Source: Oscillospiraceae bacterium (GTDB taxonomy: Bacteria; Bacillota; Clostridia; Oscillospirales; Ruminococcaceae). Taken from it: a stretch of DNA of 64,000 nucleotides. The notes beneath the pieces are model-generated. The model made no database searches and was not told the origin of the DNA. It saw only the letters and a list, made by a program, of their open reading frames with translations. This document shows, in pieces, positions 9,083 to 18,146 of the stretch; the first letter of the stretch is position 1; each line of letters begins with the position of its first letter. The stretch covers positions 38,905-102,904 of the forward strand of contig WRMK01000001.1 of the NCBI GenBank assembly GCA_009777155.1. Direction: 5' to 3'. The translations under genes and the position numbers were made by a program.

Positions 9083-9841
9083 TTAGTGTATTAGGCAGTT
9101 GGGCAAAGCTACTCGCAGTTCGTCGGCTTGCCCATCACTGATTGGGTTATCGCTTAAATTTAAGTAGACTAAATTTGCCAACTCGCTCAAAGGTGATATA
9201 TCGCTGATTTGATTATCGGACAAGGATAAAACTTGCAAATTTTCTAACCCGCTCAAAGGCGATATATCATTTATTTGATTATCTCGCAAGTATAAATGAT
9301 TCAAATTCGTCAGCCCGCTCAAAGGTGAGACGTTACTAATTTGATTAAAACCCAAGTCCAAAAAGTCTAAGTTTGTTAAGCCGCTCAAAGCTGAAATATC
9401 GCTTACTTGACTTTCAAACAAGTTCAAAAACTTCAAATTAGGCAACCCGCTCAAAGGCGATATATCGCTGATTTGATTGCCGCCTAACCACAGGCTGTTC
9501 AAATTTGTCAACCCGCTCAAGGTTGAAATATCGTTGATTTGGTTGCCGCACAAATTCAAACTCGTCAAACTTTTCAGCTCTTTGAGCGATGATATGTCGC
9601 TGATTTGCGTGTCCACCAACCATAATCTTGCCACGTTCTGCGGAATTTCGCCGCTTGTAATCATTTCAACGAGCCGCTCGTTGGTTATGTCCTGCCCGCT
9701 TAGAACGACTTCGATTGTTTCGTCGGGTGCGGGCGGCTGTGTGATTTCCGACGTTTCGGAGGTCTCGCTTTCGGTGACACCCGCGCCGCCGCATGCGGTA
9801 AGCAGAACCACGCAAAGAATCAAATATATGATAGATTTCAT
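9083..9841 (-). CDS. Leucine-rich-repeat (SDS22/internalin-type) lipoprotein
   Basis: Lipobox LLTAC and about seven repeats of ISPLSGLTNLxxLxLxxNQISD. Confidence 0.9.
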   Translation of the reverse strand: MKSIIYLILCVVLLTACGGAGVTESETSETSEITQPPAPDETIEVVLSGQDITNERLVEMITSGEIPQNVARLWLVDTQISDISSLKELKSLTSLNLCGNQINDISTLSGLTNLNSLWLGGNQISDISPLSGLPNLKFLNLFESQVSDISALSGLTNLDFLDLGFNQISNVSPLSGLTNLNHLYLRDNQINDISPLSGLENLQVLSLSDNQISDISPLSELANLVYLNLSDNPISDGQADELRVALPNCLIH

Positions 9842-10060
9842 GTTCGTAGCACCTCGGTTATTATTATACAGCATTTCGGCGGGTTTGTCAAGGTTTTTCT
9901 CACACAGGCTTGCAAAAAACGCAAACTCATGCTATAATTACTGCAAACGCAACCCCAAGTTGCGTAAATGCAAGCAGGGTTTGGTAGAGTGCAACCGCGG
10001 GAAATGATATATTAGAATTACACCGCTACCTCAAAAGGGACAGCGTGAAAAAATTCAAGG

Positions 10061-10142
10061 AAGGATTGCCCCGTTGCCTTGTAATTCGCGGAATTACGCA
10101 AATTTTCGTCGAAAATTTCTGCAAGCAGGGGCGGCAAGGTAT
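10061..10142 (+). promoter_or_regulatory. Leader element L, copy C
   Basis: TTGCCCCGTTGCCTTG...CAAGCAGGGGCGGCAAGG just upstream of the ATG at 10150. Confidence 0.55.
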
Positions 10143-10149
10143 CAAAATT

Positions 10150-10707
10150 ATGAACTTTTCAGAAAATCTAAAAAACATGCGCCGTGACAAAAACCTATCG
10201 CAGGAGCAGTTGGCGGAACTGCTCGGCGTGTCGCGGCAGGCGGTCTCAAAGTGGGAGCAGGACAGCGGTTCGCCCAATTACCCGGAGACAGAAAAGCTGA
10301 TTCAGCTTGCCCAAAAGCTCGATGTCTCGCTCGATGCGCTGTTGCTGAACCGCCGCCCCGAAGCCAAAACTTCCGCGCCCGCGCCCTTGCCGGACGGGAA
10401 AATTTTTATTAAGACCAACCTGCTCGATTCGGCGTATACCTCCTACAATAAGTTTGCGATTCAGAAAAACTTTTTCCCGGGTAAGAATCAGGCGAAATTT
10501 TTCCTGAACGGCGTAGAGTGCCACGGGGTCGGCTTTTGGGGCAAGAGCGAGACCCTCACTGTGCTCGGTGTCTACGTAACCCGCAAGGAAGCCGAGCGGG
10601 AACTCGCCGAAATACACAAGGCTATTCAGTGCGGCGAGACGGCTTACGAAATCAAGTACAGCGCGAAGGTTAAGGAAGAATGGCACGGGTATGTCTTAGA
10701 TGATTAA
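10150..10707 (+). CDS. XRE family transcriptional regulator with C-terminal extension
   Basis: MNFSENLKNMRRDKNLSQEQLAELLGVSRQAVSKWEQ. Confidence 0.88.
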   Translation: MNFSENLKNMRRDKNLSQEQLAELLGVSRQAVSKWEQDSGSPNYPETEKLIQLAQKLDVSLDALLLNRRPEAKTSAPAPLPDGKIFIKTNLLDSAYTSYNKFAIQKNFFPGKNQAKFFLNGVECHGVGFWGKSETLTVLGVYVTRKEAERELAEIHKAIQCGETAYEIKYSAKVKEEWHGYVLDD

Positions 10708-10725
10708 ATTTTTTGGTAAATACTA

Positions 10726-10754
10726 TTGACATTGCTTGAATATAATGGTATAAT
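10726..10754 (+). promoter_or_regulatory. Consensus sigmaA promoter TTGACA-17-TATAAT
   Basis: -35 10726-10731, -10 10749-10754. Confidence 0.8.
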
Positions 10755-10766
10755 GAAGGTATTACT

Positions 10767-11180
10767 ACCAGACGATTGCGAAACTCACGGGCGAACCGTG
10801 GTGAATCGCCCCTACATACTGCGCCTACATATTGTAGGTAGAGGGTTTCATGGACTTGAGCGGGGGCAGAGGGGGGTAGTAGGGGTACGGCGGCACAAGG
10901 AATCGCACGCCCGCGTTCTACGCTTGATAAAGCTTAACCTTCTCGAGCCGAACCGTTATCACGTAGCACAAACCCTATGCGAGAGCAGACTTTTCAAATA
11001 GATGAAACCTGTCAAGTCGTCAACTTGTAAGGTCGCAATCGAGAAAGTGGAGTCTGAACAGCCTGTGTGGCGGGCTGGCGATTCCTTGTGCCGCCGTACC
11101 CCTACTACCCCCCTCTGCCACGACTGCCGCCTCATATTTGCAAAAAATTTGCGGTATGTATGAGTTTCGCAATCGTCTAA
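10767..11180. mobile_element. R2 structured element, copy 2, with terminal inverted repeats AGACGATTGCGAAACTCA
   Basis: TIR 10770-10788 / 11161-11178; long inner stem 10861-10905 / 11079-11119; flanked by TATTACT at 10760-10766 and 11181-11187. Confidence 0.8.
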
Positions 11181-11207
11181 TATTACTGCTTAAAGGAGAA
11201 ATTCAAC

Positions 11208-11519
11208 ATGATTTTAGTTAACACCGATTTTATCACCGGCAAAAATTTGCATACCATCTCACTCGTAAAGGGCAGCGTTGTGCAATCCAAGCACATGGGC
11301 AAGGACATTATGGCGGGCTTCAAGACTATGGTTGGCGGCGAAATCAAAGGCTACACCGAGATGATTGACGAGGCGCGGGAGATTGCAACCAAGCGAATGA
11401 TTGGCGAGGCGCAAACCTTAGGCGCGGACGGCATTATAAACGTCCGCTACGCTTCGTCGGCAATCCAGCAGGGCATGGCGGAGCTTTTGGCAGTCGGTAC
11501 GGCGGTAAAGTTTATCTAA
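11208..11519 (+). CDS. YbjQ/UPF0145 family heavy-metal-binding-domain protein
   Basis: GKDIMAGFKTMVGGEIKGYTEMIDEAREIATKRMIGEAQTLGADGIINVRY. Confidence 0.85.
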   Translation: MILVNTDFITGKNLHTISLVKGSVVQSKHMGKDIMAGFKTMVGGEIKGYTEMIDEAREIATKRMIGEAQTLGADGIINVRYASSAIQQGMAELLAVGTAVKFI

Positions 11520-11533
11520 ACTTAGACAAAAAT

Positions 11534-11664
11534 AAAAACAACAGCTTACCGAATAGCCGCCCATTCAGTTTCATTTAATTATGAAAAAGATGGGCGGCTA
11601 TTAAAACTTTGCTAAAGCAAAGTTTTCTCACGTCAGTGAGGAGAAGGGTAAGCTGTTGTTTTTT
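11534..11664. terminator. Bidirectional terminator-like inverted repeat with R1 inside its loop
   Basis: AAAAACAACAGCTTACC (11534-11550) / GGTAAGCTGTTGTTTTTT (11647-11664). Confidence 0.75.
11552..11640 (-). repeat. R1 hairpin repeat, copy 2 (reverse orientation)
   Basis: AATAGCCGCC...GGCGGCTATT then AAAACTTTGCTAAAGCAAAGTTTT. Confidence 0.9.
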
Positions 11665-11689
11665 GGAGGTATATCGCTATGAAATTGGC

Positions 11690-12628
11690 TTAATCGTATT
11701 CAACCGCAATCATCTGCAAGTTCGTGCCCGCCTTGCCGACCAACCAGAATGTTCGGTCGTCGAGGCTGATGAAATTCTCTTGCGGTACATGCTCTAAGTT
11801 TGTCTGCATGGTGTAAATCATGTCTTGATAATAGAGTCCGTGCGGTTGTTGCAGGTAATACGGCATGATTATATTGCGATTGTCGATATAGCTCAGGCCG
11901 TTGTTTGCGACACCCGCCATTTGAGAATTGAGCGGGGACAATGTCCCGTAGTTGAGGGAAACACTTCCGTAGCGACTGTCACGCTGTCCGTCTTTCCTGT
12001 AAACGACACCGCCGCCCGAAAATATATTTGCTTGATTGGTTAATGGGACGCTCGTCATTCCGCAATACTCGGCATCAGGGGCTTGCTCCGACGTTTTGAT
12101 TAGGTCGGTGAATAATAAATTGGCAATGACTTCTTGCGAGTTCGCCCCTTGAAAATGTTTCGTCTGAATGAAAGTATTTGTGCCTTTGCGGGCGATTGTA
12201 AGATGAATCTGATGGTTCTGCGGATAGGCGTGTTGCAAGGTTGCAATTGCCAGGGTCTGCGGCATCGATTGATAAATCGGCGCGGTCTCGTCATTGCGGT
12301 AACTCTGCAATTGTATCGCGTTTGAACCCGAGGCGGGATTGTAAACTACATACAAGTTATACCCGCCCCCCGGCGACAACAAGCGAATTTGAGTTGCAAT
12401 GGACGTGTCAAGCATGTTGGTTGAATTGTAGAGAACATTTTGGTATACCCACGGATTGGTCGCCGTTTGATAAGAGTTGCCGTTTACCGGGCCTCTGCTG
12501 TAGGTTATCGAGAAGCCCAAGGTTTGAAAGTATGATGCAACTTGTGTCATGAAATTCCAGATATAAGCGTTACTGCCGCTGGTATCCGGTTGCATCGAGT
12601 TAATAATTTTTGTGTTTTCTAAAGACAT
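11690..12628 (-). CDS. Phage-like tail tip/receptor-binding-position protein, unknown family
   Basis: Last gene of the tail module, overlapping its neighbour by one base. Confidence 0.5.
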   Translation of the reverse strand: MSLENTKIINSMQPDTSGSNAYIWNFMTQVASYFQTLGFSITYSRGPVNGNSYQTATNPWVYQNVLYNSTNMLDTSIATQIRLLSPGGGYNLYVVYNPASGSNAIQLQSYRNDETAPIYQSMPQTLAIATLQHAYPQNHQIHLTIARKGTNTFIQTKHFQGANSQEVIANLLFTDLIKTSEQAPDAEYCGMTSVPLTNQANIFSGGGVVYRKDGQRDSRYGSVSLNYGTLSPLNSQMAGVANNGLSYIDNRNIIMPYYLQQPHGLYYQDMIYTMQTNLEHVPQENFISLDDRTFWLVGKAGTNLQMIAVEYD

Positions 12629-12879
12629 TAGTGTAAACCTCCTGCATGATTTAATATAGTGACAATATCTTGCGGCAGTTTTATTTCAATCAGCTCGCCG
12701 TCAACGGTCAGTATGCGTGTTTCGATTTCGTGTGTGAATAATTCCATGGAATCAAATATCTCGATTAGCGGGTGATAATCGCCGCCGCTGTTCATCGCCG
12801 AAACTATGATTCCGTTAATCATTAGGCCGATAATTAAGCCGTCGCACTGGCCCCTCATGTAATCGCTCGTCATTCCCAT
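12628..12879 (-). CDS. Hypothetical protein of the phage-like tail cluster
   Basis: Overlapping ORF in module. Confidence 0.55.
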   Translation of the reverse strand: MGMTSDYMRGQCDGLIIGLMINGIIVSAMNSGGDYHPLIEIFDSMELFTHEIETRILTVDGELIEIKLPQDIVTILNHAGGLH

Positions 12880-14036
12880 ATCACCTTCCTGCTCTTTCCC
12901 TCCCCGTCAACCGAAGTAATCCTGCCCGAAGTGTCGCGGGGAGTTGTAAAGTTAAATGTTCTTGCACCGATTTTCACATCGAAGCCGGTCGGCCTGATGT
13001 ATAACTCGTCGAAGCCCCTGTAATCCCCCTCCGACCCGGGCAACCCGCCCGCAGTGTCAATATCGTCAAGAGGGTTCTTGGACTTTGCCGTGAGTGTAGC
13101 GCGGAGCCCGCCGTCGTAATGCAACGTGTACTCACTTATGACGGTCGAGAAAAACCCGAATTGGAAATCGTCTTGTATCCATATCCCGTCGCCCGCCTCC
13201 AGGTACGGCAGACCCTGCATTTTCATGGTAAGCCCGAAATAGGAGTAGTTGTCCCACTCGTCCAAGACCCGCCGCGCAATCGCCTCGCTCCCGAACGGGT
13301 TGAATTGGCGGCAGGTCTCTTTTGCAGTGCCGTCGCCCGCCCCCATTATTTCACCGTTCACAACGTATTCGATTCTCCGTATTCTGTTAATATCGGGCTT
13401 GAGAGATAGGTTGAATATTTGGTAACTTTCGATGGTGAAAAAGGCGCGTTCAAACTTTTTGAGTTGCAAAATACCGTAGCGGTCGAACCTTGCGACGCCG
13501 CCGTTTAAGCCCGCGATATAGCCGATTAATTCGCGGACGGTTGCGTTGCCGTGGATGTTTTCGATTGTGTCGGGTTTTGGGTAGAAGCCTACGTGGAGGT
13601 CATACTCCGAAGCAATGTTTGAAAGCAAAGTCGCCGCGGTGCAAGGAAACGAAATATTCCGCGGCTTGTAACGGACATCAAGGCGCGACATGTAATCATG
13701 GCAAGTGATAGTCTGGCGGTTGCGTTGCCTGCTTCGCCTTGATATAAAAAATTCCCCGAGCATGCACGGCTCGGAAAGTACGCCGTTTTCCTCAAACATA
13801 ATGTACGGGCGCACTCGCGAGGTCAGCGATATACTGTGATTGCCCCAAAGCTCAAAACTGAACCGCCTTGAGCACGCCGTCCCGAAATTCATATCCTCGG
13901 GGTGAACCACATCGTTTAATTCAAACGATATAATTTCTGCGTTGGTGTATGCGCGCGGGCCGACTTCGATTTCGCACCGTACTATGCGGCCGCGCTTTCG
14001 TGCCATATCCATAAATTCTTGTGAAACATCAAACAT
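12870..14036 (-). CDS. Phage tail hub-like protein
   Basis: Position after tape measure and distal tail ORF; hub-like MLGEFFISRRSRQRNRQTITCHDYMSRLD. Confidence 0.65.
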   Translation of the reverse strand: MFDVSQEFMDMARKRGRIVRCEIEVGPRAYTNAEIISFELNDVVHPEDMNFGTACSRRFSFELWGNHSISLTSRVRPYIMFEENGVLSEPCMLGEFFISRRSRQRNRQTITCHDYMSRLDVRYKPRNISFPCTAATLLSNIASEYDLHVGFYPKPDTIENIHGNATVRELIGYIAGLNGGVARFDRYGILQLKKFERAFFTIESYQIFNLSLKPDINRIRRIEYVVNGEIMGAGDGTAKETCRQFNPFGSEAIARRVLDEWDNYSYFGLTMKMQGLPYLEAGDGIWIQDDFQFGFFSTVISEYTLHYDGGLRATLTAKSKNPLDDIDTAGGLPGSEGDYRGFDELYIRPTGFDVKIGARTFNFTTPRDTSGRITSVDGEGKSRKVIWE

Positions 14037-14053
14037 TTTTAGTCCTTTCTTAT

Positions 14054-14440
14054 CTAAAGCTCCTCTAAAACTAACTTAAAAGCTTTATAATAGGTGATAC
14101 CGTCCAAAACATAATTAGTTTCGGCGACTTGTTCTTTCAAGAAAAAATTTGCAGTTGTAAGCTCGGTCATCGGGCTGTCAAAAGTTACCGAAATATATGG
14201 ATTGTTTGCAAAAGAAAAGATATAATATAACTGCTCGGAATCGAGCCCGCCGAGGTGCAAAGTCAGCAGATGTTTTCTGTTAATAAAGTCAATTAACATA
14301 TCTCCGCGCGAGTTATAATCTGTGCGGGTATTGCGTGCCGCGCGTTTTACCGTGCAGGATAAAATGCCGGGTATCGGTTGGTGGTTGAAGTATACATTCA
14401 TCTGAGCTACCCTCCTTATTTTAACGGTCTTGCTCCCCAT
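14054..14440 (-). CDS. Distal tail-type hypothetical protein
   Basis: Position immediately after tape measure. Confidence 0.45.
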   Translation of the reverse strand: MGSKTVKIRRVAQMNVYFNHQPIPGILSCTVKRAARNTRTDYNSRGDMLIDFINRKHLLTLHLGGLDSEQLYYIFSFANNPYISVTFDSPMTELTTANFFLKEQVAETNYVLDGITYYKAFKLVLEEL

Positions 14441-15129
14441 TGTCGGTGAAGATTGTTCATAGTTTCGGCAATAATTTGCGTAAATTCATACTCGCCGATT
14501 CTAAGAGAAACTTCAACGGGGCGTTGTGCGAAGTCGTCGCCGCCTGCTGAATTTTCATCATTTTTCACGATAATGGGTTGAATTGCACCGATTGAATTAA
14601 TGCCTCCCGCGTTCTTTAAAGCGGCGTTTTCGGAAGCGGTCAGCACTGCCTCGCCCTTGTGCAAAAGTGCGGGGAAATCGTCGTACGGAATGTAATTTGT
14701 ACCGCTCGCAAACGACGGTATATCCCCGAACGAAAAGGGATTCGCGCCGTTTGAATTAGACACGGAAGCCGCCGCCGATTTTGCCGATGACGACGAGGCT
14801 TTTCCGAGAAGTTCGCCGAGATTTGCACCCCCCGCACTTGAAATTTTTGTCAGTTCCTGCGTTATTGGCGTGAGTACACTGAGCAAAGGTGCGGCGAAAT
14901 TTTTCAAGTTTACAAACGCCGCCCCAAGGCGGGTTAGAGCGTTTTCGGCTTGGGTTACACTGCCGGCGAAAATCTCACTTAGCATCTGCCCGAAAGTCTG
15001 CGCCGTGCTGCTTGCCAAGTTCTTGATATTTGCCGAGCCTTTTTCAAGCAACAAACCGGCGCGAAGCACGTCGTCTTCTACGTTTGAGCTGTCTACCCGA
15101 ACCTCATATACAATACTGCCATCTGCCAT
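14416..15129 (-). CDS. Miniature tail tape measure protein (about 237 aa)
   Basis: C-terminal signature FASGTNYIPYDDFPALLHKGEAVLTASENAAL; alanine/serine-rich centre; position after Gp15. Confidence 0.7.
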   Translation of the reverse strand: MADGSIVYEVRVDSSNVEDDVLRAGLLLEKGSANIKNLASSTAQTFGQMLSEIFAGSVTQAENALTRLGAAFVNLKNFAAPLLSVLTPITQELTKISSAGGANLGELLGKASSSSAKSAAASVSNSNGANPFSFGDIPSFASGTNYIPYDDFPALLHKGEAVLTASENAALKNAGGINSIGAIQPIIVKNDENSAGGDDFAQRPVEVSLRIGEYEFTQIIAETMNNLHRQWGARPLK

Positions 15130-15195
15130 TTTTTCCTCCTTACTTGACACTCTCCGAAAATATTTTTTGTAATTTTCGGAGAGCGTCTTTCTAAC

Positions 15196-15792
15196 TTAAC
15201 TTGCTAACTTTTCAAACAATTTTTCCAATTGTTTTTGGTAATTTTCGGGCGTGGAAACATCGTTGTCAAGCGAGTAAGTCCGCTTTAAGGCGTAGATTTT
15301 TTCTGCATCTTCCGCACTTAGGTTTGCGGGAATTTCCATAGCGCGAATTTTCATCACGTTATAAATTGCAGTGCCTTCGGGGAGCGCGGAAATCAACGCG
15401 CAAAATTCGCTCCATTGCAGTTCATCTTTGTGCAAATTTATACCGTATGCTTGTAAAAATCCGCCGTAAATTAACCCGGCGTCTTTCTCAAGCGAGAGAA
15501 CCTGTAAAACCCGTTCACCGCTTGCTTTTTCGCAGTTGCCTTTCGGATTTAACGCCTCGAATATTTTGTCTAAAAGTGCGATTTTTTCAGGTTGTTTTAG
15601 TCGGTTTGCGCGGTAAAAAGAAAACCGTTTCAGCAACAAAAAAAGTGCGGTGTTTATGCGGGCGGCCTCGGAAATTGCGGGGTCTTTCAAAAGCAGTGAT
15701 GATTTTATTACGTTTTTGAAAGTTGGATTTGCGGTGTAGGTATTTTTGTTGAAGGGGATAGGTTCTTGGGTTTGTATTCCTAATCTAAACAT
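15196..15792 (-). CDS. Gp15-family phage tail protein
   Basis: Gp15-like sequence; upstream of tape measure. Confidence 0.65.
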   Translation of the reverse strand: MFRLGIQTQEPIPFNKNTYTANPTFKNVIKSSLLLKDPAISEAARINTALFLLLKRFSFYRANRLKQPEKIALLDKIFEALNPKGNCEKASGERVLQVLSLEKDAGLIYGGFLQAYGINLHKDELQWSEFCALISALPEGTAIYNVMKIRAMEIPANLSAEDAEKIYALKRTYSLDNDVSTPENYQKQLEKLFEKLAS

Positions 15793-16111
15793 ACTTTTTC
15801 ACTCCCCGTTTATCCTCGTATTTCCTTTGTTTAACCGCCATCGGGAGGAGTTTGCGTGTGATAATATGTCTAATTATTTTCATAGTTTTTTCGGGATTAT
15901 TTTTACAATCAAGTAGTAATTTTTCTGTAATTTCTTCGCCGAAAATTTCCATAAACATATCAATCACATCAAGCCCCAGTTCATGAGTTTCACCCGCTTG
16001 AAAAAGCCTTGTGTGAAGCTTTTCAAGTGCGGTTTTTGCCTGCTGCCCGCTTATTTCGACACTGATTTTTTCGCCGCCTGTTTTAAGGCGAATTTTTCTA
16101 ATTTTAGACAT
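15785..16111 (-). CDS. Tail assembly chaperone-position protein
   Basis: 108 aa ORF overlapping Gp15 start. Confidence 0.5.
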   Translation of the reverse strand: MSKIRKIRLKTGGEKISVEISGQQAKTALEKLHTRLFQAGETHELGLDVIDMFMEIFGEEITEKLLLDCKNNPEKTMKIIRHIITRKLLPMAVKQRKYEDKRGVKKYV

Positions 16112-16114
16112 AGT

Positions 16115-16546
16115 TTACACACTTGCGACTTCGGGTTTTCCCGCGCCTTTTAATTCAAGTGTAACACCATTTGGCTCGTTTGCATCGCCGCCGATTTCCT
16201 GAATTTTTGTCATCGTAACATTCCAAGTTACAACTTTTTCGCCCTTTGAAATTCGCAGTTTTGTCTTCCTTGCATCGCCCACACCGTAAAGCACAACATT
16301 AGAAAAAATGTAGTTAATTACGGGGTCGTCATTGATGTAATCGCCCCTGAAAGTGACGGTGAAATTTAAGCCGGTAACTTCACTTGAAGAAAAGCCGCTG
16401 TCGCTCAAGTAACTCGCGGTGTAAACGTTCTCCCCGAGCGACTGCGTGACGCTTTTGAAGGCGTTTCCGAGGCTTTTCCAATTGCGTGTTTCTGCGTTTG
16501 GCGTGATGTCAAGTTCCGCAGTTATTTGGTTGTTTAATTCTAACAT
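16115..16546 (-). CDS. Phage tail tube-like protein
   Basis: Size and position; NVTMTKIQEIGGDANEPNGVTLELKGAGKP. Confidence 0.65.
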   Translation of the reverse strand: MLELNNQITAELDITPNAETRNWKSLGNAFKSVTQSLGENVYTASYLSDSGFSSSEVTGLNFTVTFRGDYINDDPVINYIFSNVVLYGVGDARKTKLRISKGEKVVTWNVTMTKIQEIGGDANEPNGVTLELKGAGKPEVASV

Positions 16547-16579
16547 TTTTATAGTCCTTTCTGTGAAAATTATTTTGCA

Positions 16580-16963
16580 TTATTTTGATAAATAATCAAT
16601 ATTAAAGATTAGGCTGTAGAAATAATCCGCGCCTTTTCTTTGGACAAATTCGGGGCCTGTACCCATGCTTATTCCCGAAACTGCTGTGTGAATTTCGCGG
16701 TTTTTTGCATTTTTTCTTACGGTGTCGGCAAGGGAAAAAGCCGTTTCCATAGCGGTTTTGTGGGTTTTGTTTTTTACAACAAGTAACACCGCCATTCGCT
16801 GAAAAACACTGCCGTCTAAATAAACCGATTTCGCGTAACCGGGTGCAATTTCCGCGCTAATTCCTTCCTCGGAAATGCTGCCGATTGTTATATCGGCAAA
16901 GGGCCGTGAACCCTCATTTAGACACTCGATAACTGCCGTAAGAATTTGAATTTCTAATGTCAT
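16580..16963 (-). CDS. Tail terminator/minor capsid-like protein
   Basis: Head-tail connector module order. Confidence 0.5.
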   Translation of the reverse strand: MTLEIQILTAVIECLNEGSRPFADITIGSISEEGISAEIAPGYAKSVYLDGSVFQRMAVLLVVKNKTHKTAMETAFSLADTVRKNAKNREIHTAVSGISMGTGPEFVQRKGADYFYSLIFNIDYLSK

Positions 16964-16965
16964 TT

Positions 16966-17322
16966 TTACTGTTCCCCTTTCAAACTAAGCAGTGATGAAA
17001 CGAATTTTGCCTTTGCAACTTGCCGCCATTTTTCCGCATAAATCGCGGCCGTTTTATGCGCCCAAAGCTTGGATGCAAGCGGGTTTACGCTTGTATCTGC
17101 TTCTCCGATATAATAGGCGTAACGCGCATGTTTTGTGTTCCAAACTAACTTTCCGGTTTGCAAATCGCTTGCGTTAAAACTTGACATTAAAGTTTCGCCG
17201 GTGTCAACTTTACAAAACTTATTGCAATCTTCAAGTGCGGTACTTGACAATTCAAGTTGCGCTTGAATAGCGGCAGAGACAATGTTTTCTCCATGTTTCA
17301 TCATGCTCATAAAAACACTCAC
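16966..17322 (-). CDS. Phage minor capsid/HK97 gp10-like protein
   Basis: Module order; TKHARYAYYIGEADTSVNP. Confidence 0.6.
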   Translation of the reverse strand: MSVFMSMMKHGENIVSAAIQAQLELSSTALEDCNKFCKVDTGETLMSSFNASDLQTGKLVWNTKHARYAYYIGEADTSVNPLASKLWAHKTAAIYAEKWRQVAKAKFVSSLLSLKGEQ

Positions 17323-17678
17323 TATATCACCTCGACTTTATAGTGATGAATTTTATCGCCCGCCATCACACTTTTCACCCCGTCGATTTTGTAAGTTTCG
17401 CCGCAAAAAGTTACTGTTTGGTTTGTATTAAATTGCAGTTTGTCAATGCCAAAATCGCCGTCTGCACTTGAATTTACACAGTCAAAATAAAACCGTGCGC
17501 CCTTTGAACGAACATCGCCGGATTTAGTTTGACGTGCCTTTTCATCCCGCTCAAAACGGACATTAAAAAGTGTAATTTCCTCGTAGTCACCGTCCGCGAA
17601 AATGCCTGATTTCATCGGGGTTTTCAGCGTTATGGTGTGCGGCAGCAATGCCCTTGGAATCGGTTGTGATAAGTTCAT
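17322..17678 (-). CDS. Phage head-tail joining/minor capsid protein
   Basis: LPHTITLKTPMKSG...ARFYFDCVNS. Confidence 0.6.
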   Translation of the reverse strand: MNLSQPIPRALLPHTITLKTPMKSGIFADGDYEEITLFNVRFERDEKARQTKSGDVRSKGARFYFDCVNSSADGDFGIDKLQFNTNQTVTFCGETYKIDGVKSVMAGDKIHHYKVEVI

Positions 17679-17739
17679 GTAAATTTTTCACCTTTTCCTT
17701 TCAAAATATAAGTTTCTTCGATTTTTGCGGTATTTTTTT

Positions 17740-18102
17740 CTAATTTTTGACCTCCGTGCCCGCATAAACCAAGCCCGATAATTTCAAAATAGCCGCCGCC
17801 GCAGGTGCTAAATCGTTTGTCACGCCGTTGTTTTTGCTCTCGTATGAAAAATCGCCGATTTTCACTTTGTGGTCGAGTTGAACCTCGTTAAAACCGTTGA
17901 TAATGTAGCTTTCGGCTTGTTCGCAAATCGCGGTTTTTACGTGAGATTGCGCCGTCGGGTGCAGGCTACAGAGCGCGTCGCATTTCCCACCGGTAAAGAG
18001 GTTAATAACCCGTTCGGCTTTTTCAAGAGCCCGCCCGACCTCATCAGGCGAATTACCGCAATTAAACCCCATTTCGGTATAAAAATTAATGTCTACTATC
18101 AT
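17740..18102 (-). CDS. Phage head-tail connector protein
   Basis: Position immediately after the capsid gene. Confidence 0.55.
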   Translation of the reverse strand: MIVDINFYTEMGFNCGNSPDEVGRALEKAERVINLFTGGKCDALCSLHPTAQSHVKTAICEQAESYIINGFNEVQLDHKVKIGDFSYESKNNGVTNDLAPAAAAILKLSGLVYAGTEVKN

Positions 18103-18146
18103 GTTAATTCCTTTCCGGTTCGTCGGGCGGGATTTTCTAATTTTTT

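Noticed and set aside
9150-9620. Regularly spaced ~66-bp repeats resembling a CRISPR-like array
   Set aside because: They encode the LRR repeats of the 9083-9841 minus-strand protein; repeats are degenerate and in frame
10726-11001. 91-aa plus-strand ORF
   Set aside because: Lies within the promoter and R2 structured repeat; no protein-like features
15785-15800. Possible frameshift between the 15785-16111 and 15196-15792 ORFs
   Set aside because: GAAAAAG is not a canonical slippery site, the -1 frame stops within a few codons, and Gp15 has its own ATG; translational coupling is simpler
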